From positions 84,907 to 148,906 of the forward strand of contig JAKVCD010000017.1 in the NCBI GenBank assembly GCA_022446815.1: DNA of 64,000 nucleotides, in the 5' to 3' direction. Shown one piece after another: positions 51,069 to 60,978 of the stretch. Every line of letters starts with the position of its first letter. Position 1 is the first letter of the stretch. The position numbers and the translations under genes are program-made. The DNA is from Planctomycetota bacterium (GTDB taxonomy: Bacteria > Planctomycetota > UBA1135 > GCA-002686595). The notes beneath the pieces are model-generated. The model had not been told where the DNA came from and ran no database searches. It was given only the letters and a program-made list of their open reading frames with translations.

Positions 51069-53489
51069 ATGGGCTATAAGGCCAACAAGATGCCCTATCT
51101 CCTCGTCATCGGACTCCTCGTCCTCGCTATCTGCCTCCTCTACCAAGGCCGCGGCCTGCTCTCCTGGGTCTTGCCCCTAGGGATAGGCTTCCTCTACTGC
51201 CGCATCGCGCTGGACGCTTGGGGCCCGAGTGTCGCAGGGCTCTTTGTCATCTACGCCCTCTGCGTAGCCGTCTTTGGTGTCCCTGCGATCCGTCGTGCGG
51301 TCCTCACAAAGAACATCCTGCCCGCGATGGCAGCGATCTTCCCCAAGATGTCCGAGACCGAGCGTGTCGCGCTCGAGGCTGGAACCGTCTGGTGGGACGC
51401 AGACCTCTTCAGCGGTAAGCCGGACTTCAAGAAGCTCATCGACTTCAAGGTCAGCCCCGTCTCTGCTGAAGAGCGGAGCTTCCTAGATAATGAGTGCGAA
51501 GAGCTCTGCCGGATGCTCGACCCGTGGCAGATTCACCTAGACCAAGGGATCTCTGAGAGCGCGTGGGACTTCGTGAAGTCGAAGGGCTTCATGGGCCTCA
51601 TCATCTCACCGGAGTATGGCGGCAAGGGCTTCAGCGCTCAGGCCGTAAGCGAGATCGTCACGAAGCTCTCCAGCCGCTCGATCTCTGCTGCTGTGACGGT
51701 CATGGTGCCCAACTCTCTCGGGCCCGCGGAGCTCCTGCTCCACTACGGGACCCAGGAGCAGCGCGACCACTACCTCCCCCGCCTCGCTGACGGTCGCGAG
51801 GTCCCCGCCTTCGCCCTCACCGAGCCGAACGCCGGCTCAGACGCGGGCGCGATGTCCTCGCACGGTGTCGTCTGCAAGGGCGAATGGGAGGGCAAAGAGG
51901 TCCTGGGTATGCGCCTCACTTGGAACAAGCGCTACATCACCCTCGCCCCCGTCGCGACGCTGCTCGGCCTCGCCTTCAAGCTGCGCGACCCTGACGGGCT
52001 CCTAGGCGACAAGGAAGAGCTCGGCATCACCTGCGCCCTCGTCCCGACTGACACCCCGGGCGTGGTCCATGGCAGGCAGCACAACCCCCTCAGCATCCCC
52101 TTCTACAACGGCCCCACAAGCGGCGAAGACGTCTTCGTCCCCCTCGACTTCATCATCGGCGGGCCTGAGCGCGCTGGGTACGGCTGGCGAATGCTGATGG
52201 ACTGCCTCTCTGCTGGGCGCGGCGTCAGCCTGCCCGGGATGTCCGGAGGAGGCTCGCAAGGGATCACGCGCGGCGTCGGCGCTTACGCCAGCATCCGCGA
52301 GCAGTTCGGGATCCAGATCGGACTCTTCGAAGGCATCCAAGAGCCCCTCGCCCGCATCGGCGGTCTCACCTACACCATCAACGCCGCGCGCACCCTCACC
52401 GCTGGCGCAGTAGACGCTGGTGAGAAGCCCGCGGTGATCTCCGCCATCGTCAAGGCCTACCTGACAGAGGCGATGCGGGTCACCATCAACGACGCGATGG
52501 ACATTACAGGCGGCGCAGGCATCTGCATGGGGCCGCGGAATATCCTCGCGCAGGCCTATCAGGGGATGCCGATCAGCATCACCGTCGAGGGCGCGAATAT
52601 CTTGACGCGCAGCATGATCATCTTCGGGCAGGGCGCGATCCGCTGTCACCCCTACGCCTTCGAGGAGATGAGCGCTGCTTGGGATCGTGACGTCGCGCGC
52701 TTCGACCGCGCGCTCTTCGGACATGTCGGCAGCATGGCCTCCACCTTCGTTCGAGCGAGCCTGCTTGGCGCGACCTGCGGCCGCCTCGCGACCCCTCCCA
52801 CTCCTGGCCCCACGGCGCGACACTTCCAGCAGCTCTCACGGATGAGCGCGGCCTTCAACATCTGCTCGGAGGTCTCCATGGCGACCCTCGGCGGGAGTCT
52901 GAAGTTCCGCGAGCGACTGACGGCTCGTCTCGCCGACGCCCTCTCTTGGATGTACCTCTCGAGCGCGGCCTTAAAGCGCTTCATCGACGAGGGACAGACT
53001 GAGCGCGACCGCCCCTTCATGGAGTGGAGCTGTGCACATGCTCATCACGAGGTGCAGCGCGCGCTCATGGAGCTCTTGGACAACATGCCCAACAAGCTGC
53101 TTGGGCGCATCCTCAAGCTGAAGCTCTTCCCCTGGTGGTCGCGCGTCAGTCCGCCCTCCGATCGCCTGGCCTCGAAGATCGCGAACGCGCTCCTCGATGA
53201 CGGTGAAGCCCGACGCCACCTCACGACGGAGATCTACATCCCTGGGCCGGAGGACCTCGGCCTCGGCCGCTTAGAGGCGGCGCTAGACCACGCGGTCGCC
53301 GCGCGCCCAGCCCGCAAGAAGCTCAAGGACGCCCAACGCGCAGGCCATCTCCCGCGCGCAGAAGAGCTCGCGGTCCTCGATGAGGCTGTAAGCCGGGGGA
53401 TCTTGAGCGAGATCGAGCGAGGGCTCATCGTCGAGGCCAAGCGGAGCCGCGACGAGGCTGTCCAAGTCGACGACTTCGAGCGCAACTAG
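51069..53489 (+). CDS. fadE: FadE-type acyl-CoA dehydrogenase (with DUF1974 domain)
   Basis: 806 aa. Two hydrophobic N-terminal helices (LLVIGLLVLAICLLYQG) precede an acyl-CoA dehydrogenase core with GFMGLIISPEYGGKGFSAQAV, AFALTEPNAGSDAGAMSS and ITGGAGICMGPRNILAQAYQGMPISITVEGANILTR, followed by the helical C-terminal DUF1974 domain. The catalytic base lies in the VEGANILTR region. FAD-dependent, membrane-anchored first step of beta-oxidation; pairs functionally with the ech/hbd operon at the window start. Its stop codon overlaps that of the convergent downstream gene, sharing a CTAG. Confidence 0.92.
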   Translation: MGYKANKMPYLLVIGLLVLAICLLYQGRGLLSWVLPLGIGFLYCRIALDAWGPSVAGLFVIYALCVAVFGVPAIRRAVLTKNILPAMAAIFPKMSETERVALEAGTVWWDADLFSGKPDFKKLIDFKVSPVSAEERSFLDNECEELCRMLDPWQIHLDQGISESAWDFVKSKGFMGLIISPEYGGKGFSAQAVSEIVTKLSSRSISAAVTVMVPNSLGPAELLLHYGTQEQRDHYLPRLADGREVPAFALTEPNAGSDAGAMSSHGVVCKGEWEGKEVLGMRLTWNKRYITLAPVATLLGLAFKLRDPDGLLGDKEELGITCALVPTDTPGVVHGRQHNPLSIPFYNGPTSGEDVFVPLDFIIGGPERAGYGWRMLMDCLSAGRGVSLPGMSGGGSQGITRGVGAYASIREQFGIQIGLFEGIQEPLARIGGLTYTINAARTLTAGAVDAGEKPAVISAIVKAYLTEAMRVTINDAMDITGGAGICMGPRNILAQAYQGMPISITVEGANILTRSMIIFGQGAIRCHPYAFEEMSAAWDRDVARFDRALFGHVGSMASTFVRASLLGATCGRLATPPTPGPTARHFQQLSRMSAAFNICSEVSMATLGGSLKFRERLTARLADALSWMYLSSAALKRFIDEGQTERDRPFMEWSCAHAHHEVQRALMELLDNMPNKLLGRILKLKLFPWWSRVSPPSDRLASKIANALLDDGEARRHLTTEIYIPGPEDLGLGRLEAALDHAVAARPARKKLKDAQRAGHLPRAEELAVLDEAVSRGILSEIERGLIVEAKRSRDEAVQVDDFERN

Positions 53490-54946
53490 TCAGCTGTCTC
53501 GACGAGCCACTGCCTGAGTCGCTCGTCGAACTGGCGGAGGTCCATCCCGAGCTCTTCGAGGAATACCTCGTGAGCTGTGAGCCCCTTGCCGATCTTCTTG
53601 AGGATCCTCGGGAGGGCGCCCGGGCGACCTTCAACGAAGAAGGCCACAGCAGCGTTACAGACGAGCAGGTCCTCGGTGCTGAGCTTGTTCACGCTCTTGC
53701 CATAGAGCTGAAAGAAGCTCGGGAGCTCTCCCTCCTCGAGGAGGACGCGCGCCTCATCGAGCCAGTCCACATCTCGCTTCGAGAGCTTCTCACGCATCGC
53801 CGCGTCATCCTTAGCGCTGAGGTAGCGCGAGGGGGAGACGAACCATGTGAGGTGCGTACCAGTGATCTTGTGCGTGAAGTAGAGCCCGACACCTTCAAAG
53901 GCCCAGCCGTGCTCGTGGGTGATCTGATGGCCGTTGAAGAGCAGGTTTGAGATCCCCTGGCGGCAGGCCGAGTCTAGCCTGCGGTGCTTGTCTCCAGACC
54001 AGCTCCCAAAGTCGCGCGCGCCCTCTAAGGTCGCGCTCTCTAAGCCGAGGAGGAACTCTCTCTGGCCGTCTGCGACCTTCGGGTGTCGCGCGAGGAAGGT
54101 CGCCTGCTCGCTCTTGTTCCTCAAGAGGAAGTAGGTCAAGTCGCTCGAGTAAGCGCACTGCCCGCCGACATACTCCCGCAGGAGATCCCGCGCGACGCGC
54201 AAGTTCTCCGAACAGGTGCGGAGCTCCTCGTCCTCAACCGTCCCGACGACTCGGACCCCGCCGCGCTCTAAGGCAGCCGTGAAAGAGATCTCGAGACCTC
54301 GCTCCACGCTGTTGAGCTCGACCTCCTTAGCCGGCTTGAGCTCGGCCCTGGTCCTGGCCTCGAGCTTGATGAGCTCTCCGCGCCCCTCGGCAGCGTTAGC
54401 CACCTCCATCATCACCCACTGCCCCTCGCGCTTCACCTCAAAGCGCAGGCCTCGCGCCCACTCGCTCTCGGGATCGACGGCGAGCACGTCCGCGATGATC
54501 TTGTCCTTCAAGAGGGCAGGGAGCTTGTCCTCTTGTCGCTCGTACAGCGCGCGCAGCGCGCTTACGAAAGGACCAGAGATCTCCGCTCTTCGAGACATGG
54601 CCTCCTCGAGGTCGCGCTTCGAGCGATCTATCGGTTTGGGCCGCTTGCCCTGCTCCCAGCTCCCGTCCCGCTGCTTCTTGTGACCGAGGCCACGGTGGGC
54701 CTCCTCATCGTCAGGGAGGAAGCGCAGGACAGCCTCATAAGCGAGGGCGCGCTGCAGCCAGAGCTTCTTCTTCTTGCACCACTCCGCGTGCTCCTTGAAG
54801 CGCGCGACGAGCCCCTCGAGCTCGCGCGCTCGAAGCTCCTCATAGCTCTCACCCTCATCCTGCTGCCAGCTGGCAGGCGCAGCAGCGGGGAGCGCCACAG
54901 CTGAGCCGAGGAGGCAGAGGCTGAGCGCGCTTGCGAGGAGCTTCAT
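53486..54946 (-). CDS. secreted DUF1570-like protein with degenerate active site
   Basis: 486 aa from the ATG at 54946 (MKLLASALSLCLLGSAVALPAAA, a good signal peptide). A helical charged N-terminal part (LRARELEGLVARFKEHAEWCKKKKLW) is followed by TPR-like residues (LAYEAVLRFLPDDEEAHRGLG) and a DUF1570-like region around HRRLDSACRQGISNLLF...GWAFEGVGLYF. Aligned with the relative at 24818, the HExxH position reads ACRQG, while the downstream Glu of WAFEG is kept. A pseudo-protease role is therefore likely. It lies 17 bases after aconitase. Confidence 0.65.
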   Translation of the reverse strand: MKLLASALSLCLLGSAVALPAAAPASWQQDEGESYEELRARELEGLVARFKEHAEWCKKKKLWLQRALAYEAVLRFLPDDEEAHRGLGHKKQRDGSWEQGKRPKPIDRSKRDLEEAMSRRAEISGPFVSALRALYERQEDKLPALLKDKIIADVLAVDPESEWARGLRFEVKREGQWVMMEVANAAEGRGELIKLEARTRAELKPAKEVELNSVERGLEISFTAALERGGVRVVGTVEDEELRTCSENLRVARDLLREYVGGQCAYSSDLTYFLLRNKSEQATFLARHPKVADGQREFLLGLESATLEGARDFGSWSGDKHRRLDSACRQGISNLLFNGHQITHEHGWAFEGVGLYFTHKITGTHLTWFVSPSRYLSAKDDAAMREKLSKRDVDWLDEARVLLEEGELPSFFQLYGKSVNKLSTEDLLVCNAAVAFFVEGRPGALPRILKKIGKGLTAHEVFLEELGMDLRQFDERLRQWLVETAD

Positions 54947-54963
54947 ATGAGGGGCTCCTCCCC

Positions 54964-57657
54964 TCACTCAGCAGCGAGTCGTCGTAAAACGTACTGGAGG
55001 ATCCCGCCGTGGCGGTAGTACTCCGCCTCGCCCGGGGTGTCGATCCGGACGAGCGCGCCGAAGGTCTTCTGGTTGCCGTCGGCGTCCGTCACCGTAACCG
55101 TCACCTCTCCGCCAGTCGGCGAGCCCTCTTGGAAGCGCTCGGCCAGACCGGTGATGGAGTATGTCTCGCGCCCCGTGAGCCCGTGACTCTCAGCACTCTC
55201 CCCCTCAGCGAACTGCAGGGGCAAGATGCCCATGCCTACGAGGTTGGAGCGGTGGATCCGCTCGAAGGATTCCACGATCACTGCGCGCACGCCGAGGAGG
55301 TTCGGGCCCTTCGCAGCCCAGTCTCGACTCGAGCCCGTGCCGTACTCCTTGCCGCCGATGACGATGGTCGCGACGCCGTCAGCGCGATAGCGCTCAGCGG
55401 CCTCGAAGATCGAGGTCACCTCACCAGAGGGCTGATGCTCGGTGATCCCTCCCTCAGTCCCAGGAACGAGGCGGTTCTTGATGCGCACGTTGGCGAAGGT
55501 GCCGCGCATCATGACCTCATGGTTACCGCGTCGGCTGCCGAAGGAGTTGAAGTCCTTCTCCTCTACGCCGTTCTCGCGGAGGTAGGCCGCGGCCGGTCCG
55601 TCGAGCGCGATGGAACCAGCCGGAGAGATGTGGTCCGTGGTGATGGAGTCACCGAAGAGCCCGAGGACGCGCGCGCCCTCGATGTCCGCTACCGTCCCCG
55701 GCTCAGGGCCGAGGCCCTCGAAGTAGGGCGGATTGCGCACGTAGGTAGACGCCGGCGCCCAGTCGTAGGTGTCACCGGTGGGCGCGTCGATCGCGTTCCA
55801 GCGCTCGTTGCCGCCATATACATCTGCGTAAGTCGCAGAGAACATCTCGCGGCTGACCGCAGCGTCGATGGCATCTTGAACCTCCGTGGGGCTCGGCCAG
55901 ACGTCCCGGAGGTAGACCGGTTCGCCGTCGCTCCCCATCCCGAGGGGTTCGTTCACGATGTCATCTGCCACGCTACCTGCGAGGGCGTAAGCGACCACGA
56001 GCGGCGGACTCGCGAGGTAGCTCGTACGCACTTTGGTGTGAACGCGCCCCTCGAAGTTGCGGTTGCCCGAGAGGACCGATGCGCTGACGAGTGCGCCTGA
56101 GTCGATCGCGGCCTCAACGTCTGAAGGGAGGGGTCCAGAGTTACCGATGCAGGTCGTGCATCCGTAGCCGACCACGTCAAAGCCAAGCTCCGCGAGCGGG
56201 TCGATGACGCCGGCCTTTTGGAGATAAGCCGTCACGACCTTTGAGCCGGGCGCGAGGGAGGTCTTCACCCAGGGCTTCACGTTCAGCCCGCGCTCGACCG
56301 CCTTCTTTGCGAGGAGGCCTGCGGCCATCATCACGTTCGGGTTTGAGGTGTTCGTGCAGCTCGTGATCGCAGCGATCACGACCGCGCCGTGCCCGACCTC
56401 GAAGGTCTCGCCGTCGCGCTCAATGGCGACGCTGGAGTCTGCGACGTCTTCGCGGCCGAGGTTCGCGAGGACCTCCGCCTTCACCTTGGCGAACTCGGGC
56501 GCCATGTCAGCGAGAGCCACGCGGTCCTGCGGACGCCTGGGGCCGGCGAGGGAGGGCACGATCTCACCGAGCTCCATCTCGATGACGTCGGTGTAGGTCG
56601 CGTCTTTGCTCTCCTCTGTGAGGAACATGCCCTGCTCGCGGCTATAAGCCTCGACCAGCGCGATCTGCTCTTCGCTGCGGCCGGTGAGGCGTAGGTAGTT
56701 CAGGGTCACCTCGTCGACGCCGAAGAGGCCGCAGGTCGCGCCGTACTCAGGCGCCATGTTCGCGATCGTAGCGCGGTCCGCGAGGGGCAGCGCGGCAAGG
56801 CCGGGCCCGAAGAACTCGACGAACTTGCCCACCACGCCGTGCTCACGCAGGCGCTCGACGACGCGCAAAACGAGGTCTGTGGCTGTCGTACCCTCAGGGA
56901 GCTCACCCTTGAGGCAGACGCCGACGACTTGGGGCACGAGCATGGAGACGGGCTGGCCTAGCATGGCGGCCTCAGCCTCGATCCCGCCGACGCCCCATCC
57001 CAGGACGCCGATGCCGTTGACCATGGTCGTGTGGCTGTCTGTACCGACGACAGTGTCAGGGCACGCGAAGCCCGTGGAGTCTTCCATGACGACCCGCGCG
57101 AGGTACTCAACATTGACCTGGTGGACGATACCGGTCTCCGGGGGCACGACCTCGAAGTTGTCGAAGGCGCCTTGACCCCAACGCAGGAAGGCGTAGCGCT
57201 CGCCGTTCCGCTCGAACTCACGCTCCGCGTTCGTAGCGAGCGCCTCGGGGGTGCCGAAGGCGTCGACCTGAACCGAGTGGTCCACGACCATCTCCGCGGG
57301 CTGCAGCGGGTTGATCTTGCGCGGATCGCCGCCGAGGGTCTTCATCGCGTCGCGCATCGCGGCGAGGTCGACGACCGCAGGGACCCCTGTAAAATCTTGC
57401 ATGAGCACGCGCGCCGGGCGGTAAGAGATCTCCACCGAGGGCTTCGCTTGCGGGTCCCAGCTGAGCAGCGCCTCGATGTCATTCCTGGTCACGCTCACCC
57501 CGTCCTCGTGACGGAGGAGGTTCTCTAGGAGGATCCGGTGCGCCAGCGGGAGGCGAGCGATGTCATGGCCCTGCTCTTCGAGGGCGCGCAGGCGCGCGAT
57601 CTTGTACGTCTTCCCTCCGACTTCGAGGGAACCCTTGGCTTGGAAGCTGTCTTGCAT
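54964..57657 (-). CDS. acnA: aconitate hydratase A
   Basis: 897 aa from the ATG at 57657 ([23 protein letters not shown]); the open frame extends 23 codons upstream without homology. AcnA/IRP-type aconitase: domain 1 [14 protein letters not shown], the 4Fe-4S cysteines in [12 protein letters not shown] and [14 protein letters not shown], the [23 protein letters not shown] segment, domain 4 with [18 protein letters not shown] and the substrate loop [18 protein letters not shown]. Interconverts citrate and isocitrate in the TCA cycle. Full length, all key residues present. Upstream of the DUF1570-like gene, which may be co-transcribed. Confidence 0.95.
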   Translation of the reverse strand: MQDSFQAKGSLEVGGKTYKIARLRALEEQGHDIARLPLAHRILLENLLRHEDGVSVTRNDIEALLSWDPQAKPSVEISYRPARVLMQDFTGVPAVVDLAAMRDAMKTLGGDPRKINPLQPAEMVVDHSVQVDAFGTPEALATNAEREFERNGERYAFLRWGQGAFDNFEVVPPETGIVHQVNVEYLARVVMEDSTGFACPDTVVGTDSHTTMVNGIGVLGWGVGGIEAEAAMLGQPVSMLVPQVVGVCLKGELPEGTTATDLVLRVVERLREHGVVGKFVEFFGPGLAALPLADRATIANMAPEYGATCGLFGVDEVTLNYLRLTGRSEEQIALVEAYSREQGMFLTEESKDATYTDVIEMELGEIVPSLAGPRRPQDRVALADMAPEFAKVKAEVLANLGREDVADSSVAIERDGETFEVGHGAVVIAAITSCTNTSNPNVMMAAGLLAKKAVERGLNVKPWVKTSLAPGSKVVTAYLQKAGVIDPLAELGFDVVGYGCTTCIGNSGPLPSDVEAAIDSGALVSASVLSGNRNFEGRVHTKVRTSYLASPPLVVAYALAGSVADDIVNEPLGMGSDGEPVYLRDVWPSPTEVQDAIDAAVSREMFSATYADVYGGNERWNAIDAPTGDTYDWAPASTYVRNPPYFEGLGPEPGTVADIEGARVLGLFGDSITTDHISPAGSIALDGPAAAYLRENGVEEKDFNSFGSRRGNHEVMMRGTFANVRIKNRLVPGTEGGITEHQPSGEVTSIFEAAERYRADGVATIVIGGKEYGTGSSRDWAAKGPNLLGVRAVIVESFERIHRSNLVGMGILPLQFAEGESAESHGLTGRETYSITGLAERFQEGSPTGGEVTVTVTDADGNQKTFGALVRIDTPGEAEYYRHGGILQYVLRRLAAE

Positions 57658-57750
57658 CGTTGATCTGGGTTGGCTCCGGCGTGGATGAGGCCCGAGAGGA
57701 TACGACACTCGACGGGAGAGCGGCACCCGCCCTCTGCCTTGTCTCGCTCT

Positions 57751-60726
57751 TTAGCGGCGCTCGAGGGTGGAGTCAGTAGAGACGCCCTTGCTCCAGAGCT
57801 CTCCAGGCTCATCGCCGCCGCTTGTATGCTCACGGCAGATGTGCAAGTTCTCTCCCAAGCGCAGGGCAGCGTGACCGACGCTCTCCAAGACGACGCCATC
57901 GAGCACCCCTGAGCCAGCTCCGACGAGAGCGGCGTAGCCACCACGAAGAATCGAGCGTTCGCAGAAGACCTCTAGGCGACCTTGGCCCTCTACTGCGCTG
58001 CGATCTCTAGAGGAGAGCGCGCATGTATCTAGGTAGACCATCCGTGGCCCCTGCAGGCACGAGGCCGTAGTGCGCAGCTCGCTCTCGCGCGCGAAGAGCG
58101 CGCTGACTCCGACAAAGCGCATCAAGATGGGACCTCCCCTGCCGCCCTTTGAGCTGGCAGGACTTCCGAGCACACAGCTCGAGAGCGTGACGACGCTGTC
58201 TGTCGCCTGCACCCCCATCGAAGAGGAGCTCAGCTCGCAGTCCTTCAGGAGGAGTTCCCCGCCAAGGATCGTGACCCCGACACCAGATCGAGGCTTGAGC
58301 TTGAGGTTCTCGAGCGTGACCTTCGCGCCCTCATCAATGATAAAGGATGCGTGGATGAAGACCTCCCCCTCACCGATGAGGTGGACCCCTTCACCGCCGG
58401 TGCGCAAGGTCGAGAGGCTGCCGCTCTCAGCTTCATAGACGCCCGCAGGAACGAGAATTGTCTCCCCCACACCAGAGCGCCTGCACTCGTCTAGGATCGA
58501 CGCGAGCTCATCGAAGTCACCGGGCTCAACTCGGAGGGGCTCTTGAAGTGAGCGCGGCTCCTGGAAGAGGCGCTCTCCGAGGCGGCGCGCGGCGACTTGT
58601 CGAACCATAGGATCGCGGACGACGTCGAGCGCTGCGGCCAGGAAAGACCCAGGCGCCTCTCTCCCTTCGAGGCGATCCTCGAGCAGCGCGAGCACGAGCC
58701 TCGCACGGGCGATGGCCTCCTCTTCCCTGACGAGGTCCCCGAAGGAGGCCTCGAGATCTGAGACAACCTGCAAAACGAGGAGTCGGGTCCAAACCTCAGC
58801 CTCGCTCACCGCGCCCTGGAGAGAGTCAGCGAGCTGGATCGGGTCTAAGGCGCTCATGAGCTCTAGCTCTCGCGCGACCTCGATGAGCTCCAGCCCCTCC
58901 GAGTGAGCGCGGACGCCGGGACTCTCTACTCGTGGCGGGAGCAAGAGCGCTATCGATGCGACGTCCCGTACAAAGCCCTCTGGGTCCACCTCCGCGAGGA
59001 CCTCAAGGTGCGCTCGAGCCTGCTCAACATCTCGGACCTTGAAAGCGCCAAAGGCCCGGACCAAGGGGTCCGGATCGAGGAAGCCTGGCAGCGCTGTCTC
59101 ATCAAGACCGAGCTCGTTCGCCCGCTTGAGAAGCAGCTCAGGCACGAGCGCCTCCGCTGGCGCGCTGACGGCATCCTCGTTCCCGAGTCCGCTCAAGAGC
59201 TCCCTAGCAGCGGCCGCTTGTTCGGGGTTCTCGGAGGAGACGACCTCGAGAAGCTGCGGCCGCGCGCGCTCACCGACGACGGCGAGGAGCTCTCTCGCAC
59301 GCTGTCGTCGCGCATAGTCAGGCTGGCCCAGCTCTGTGATCGCCTCGCGGATCCAAGCCTCCGTCTGCTCACCGCCATCGTCACCGACCAAGACTGAGAT
59401 GGGGACGCTGGGGGCCGAGGGGCCATGGGGCCCCAAGCGGAGGCGAGTCCGGTAACGACAAGGGCCAGTGATCCCTGGGTTCGGGTCGATCAGCAAGGCC
59501 TCGCCTCCAGTCGTGTCCTCGGTGACGAAGACCCACTCTTCTGAGTCATAGCCCTGCTCTCGCTCAAGCGAGAGGATCGGCTCACCGAGACCCAAGCCGA
59601 GGAAGCCACCAGGGACGCTCGCCTTGACGCTAGCCCCACCCTCCGGGAGACCCTCTCCACCAAGCGTCATCGGAGTCGGGAGCAGGACGCGCCCGCCGTC
59701 AATGGCGGCGCTGAGCTTCAGTTGAGCCTTCTCCTCTTTGATCTCTCCGAGGCTCAGGCGGGCGTACAGCCCCTCTGGGAGATAGAGCGCGAGGTCACGC
59801 CCCTCGGACAGGAAGAAGCGCTGCGGTCCGTAGCCCGGTGTGTCCTTTGGCGGGAGCTCCCAGGCGTCTCGCCCGTTCGCGACCAAGGCCCTGATGAGCA
59901 CGCCTTCGCCCGGCCCGATCTGCACCCCCTTGGGGTTGATGTACTCAAGCTGGATGTCAACGCGCGCGCCGCCCACCTCGCCGGTGAGCACGTTCACTCC
60001 GTCACCCTGTCCGACCTCGACGGGACCGTCCACGACACCGCCTGCTATCGCGCGCGTGCGGGATCCCATCCCGCCGCCCTCGAGGACGACCCTGTACTCC
60101 ATGAGCACGTCGGGCTCGACCTCCGCGTCTGTCCACCAAGGCTCCGTCGAGGTACCGGCAGCCTCCCACGCGCCCACTCGCTCAGCTCGTAAGGCTCGGC
60201 GCTCTATGATCCAACGCGCGCTCTCTCGATCGCTCCTCCCCCAACTGAGCTCGACCCCTTCAGGTCGCGCGCGCCAAGAGAGCCCGGCCGGCTCACGCGA
60301 GAGCAGGAGCTCTTCGCCAGAGAGGTGCGCCCGCTCCATCGTGATGCGTCCTGCGCCTACCGCGAGGACCCTGAGATAACCCCAGCCGAGCTCCCCGAGC
60401 TCGTAGCACCACTCGCTCCCGACGAGGGTCATGACCCCCGGCTGCGGAGCGCCGCCCTCACCCCTCTCGATCCGATCACGCTCGGAGGCGCCTGGGATCA
60501 GACTGAGCAGCGCGGGCCCCAGCAGAGACTCGCCATCCCAGGTGAGGGCTTGAACCGCTTCGACCGGCGCGAGGTTTGAGACGGTGCCGGTGCCGAGGTC
60601 CAAGTAGAAGCCCACCGGGAGCTCCACGTCCTCCCAGGTGCGAGGCCCCTCCATCCCCGGCTGGGGGCCTAGGAGCGTGAGACAGAGGAGCGGGGCGAGG
60701 AGCATCATGGGACCATCCACTTCCAT
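57751..60726 (-). CDS. large secreted protein with HEAT-like and right-handed beta-helix regions
   Basis: 991 aa from the ATG at 60726 (MEVDGPMMLLAPLLCLTLLGPQ signal). Codons upstream of it run antisense through tRNA-Ala and are not coding. The first 450 residues are beta-rich with fibronectin-like character (GEELLLSREPAGLSWRARPEGVELSW). The middle has HEAT-like helices (ITELGQPDYARRQRARELLAVVGERARPQLLEVV). The C-terminal 230 residues read as a parallel beta helix (GGEGVHLIGEGEVFIHASFIIDEGAKVTLENLKLKPRSGVGVTILGGELLLKDCEL). A cell-envelope role is likely; no catalytic motif found. Confidence 0.7.
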   Translation of the reverse strand: MEVDGPMMLLAPLLCLTLLGPQPGMEGPRTWEDVELPVGFYLDLGTGTVSNLAPVEAVQALTWDGESLLGPALLSLIPGASERDRIERGEGGAPQPGVMTLVGSEWCYELGELGWGYLRVLAVGAGRITMERAHLSGEELLLSREPAGLSWRARPEGVELSWGRSDRESARWIIERRALRAERVGAWEAAGTSTEPWWTDAEVEPDVLMEYRVVLEGGGMGSRTRAIAGGVVDGPVEVGQGDGVNVLTGEVGGARVDIQLEYINPKGVQIGPGEGVLIRALVANGRDAWELPPKDTPGYGPQRFFLSEGRDLALYLPEGLYARLSLGEIKEEKAQLKLSAAIDGGRVLLPTPMTLGGEGLPEGGASVKASVPGGFLGLGLGEPILSLEREQGYDSEEWVFVTEDTTGGEALLIDPNPGITGPCRYRTRLRLGPHGPSAPSVPISVLVGDDGGEQTEAWIREAITELGQPDYARRQRARELLAVVGERARPQLLEVVSSENPEQAAAARELLSGLGNEDAVSAPAEALVPELLLKRANELGLDETALPGFLDPDPLVRAFGAFKVRDVEQARAHLEVLAEVDPEGFVRDVASIALLLPPRVESPGVRAHSEGLELIEVARELELMSALDPIQLADSLQGAVSEAEVWTRLLVLQVVSDLEASFGDLVREEEAIARARLVLALLEDRLEGREAPGSFLAAALDVVRDPMVRQVAARRLGERLFQEPRSLQEPLRVEPGDFDELASILDECRRSGVGETILVPAGVYEAESGSLSTLRTGGEGVHLIGEGEVFIHASFIIDEGAKVTLENLKLKPRSGVGVTILGGELLLKDCELSSSSMGVQATDSVVTLSSCVLGSPASSKGGRGGPILMRFVGVSALFARESELRTTASCLQGPRMVYLDTCALSSRDRSAVEGQGRLEVFCERSILRGGYAALVGAGSGVLDGVVLESVGHAALRLGENLHICREHTSGGDEPGELWSKGVSTDSTLERR

Positions 60727-60831
60727 TCTACCACCCCCAAAGGGGCTCCTCGGGGCCCCAGAGGGCGCAACAAAGGAGGCTAGGACTACCGCTGCAGGGG
60801 ATTCCACACTAGACTCCCTGCCCGCAAACGT

Positions 60832-60907
60832 GGGGACGTGGCTCAGTTGGTAGAGCGTCGCGTTCGCAACGCGAAGGTCGTGGGTTCGACTCCCATCGTC
60901 TCCACCA
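60832..60907 (+). tRNA. tRNA-Ala (CGC)
   Basis: Complete cloverleaf of 73 nt plus an encoded CCA. The anticodon loop TTCGCAA gives CGC (codon GCG). The acceptor stem carries the G3-U70 pair that identifies alanine tRNA. T arm GTGGG-TTCGACT-CCCAT; D arm GCTC/GAGC. The strong GC-rich hairpin 60912..60953 follows. Confidence 0.95.
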
Positions 60908-60911
60908 TTCA

Positions 60912-60953
60912 CGCCGCGGGCCGTCGAGCGAGATCGCCTCGATGCCCGCGGCG
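60912..60953 (+). terminator. terminator-like hairpin after tRNA-Ala
   Basis: A perfect 10-bp stem (CGCCGCGGGC with GCCCGCGGCG) around a 22-base loop, followed by ATCTTCTAG. The T-rich part is short but the stem is very strong. It lies between tRNA-Ala and the convergent end of the RNase D gene. Confidence 0.65.
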
Positions 60954-60978
60954 ATCTTCTAGCTAGAGCGGGCCGTGC

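Noticed and set aside
60727-60912. N-terminal extension of the large beta-helix protein to 60912 (GSRTHDLRVANATLYQL)
   Set aside because: This is the well-known antisense translation of a tRNA gene (tRNA-Ala at 60832). The signal peptide starts at 60726.
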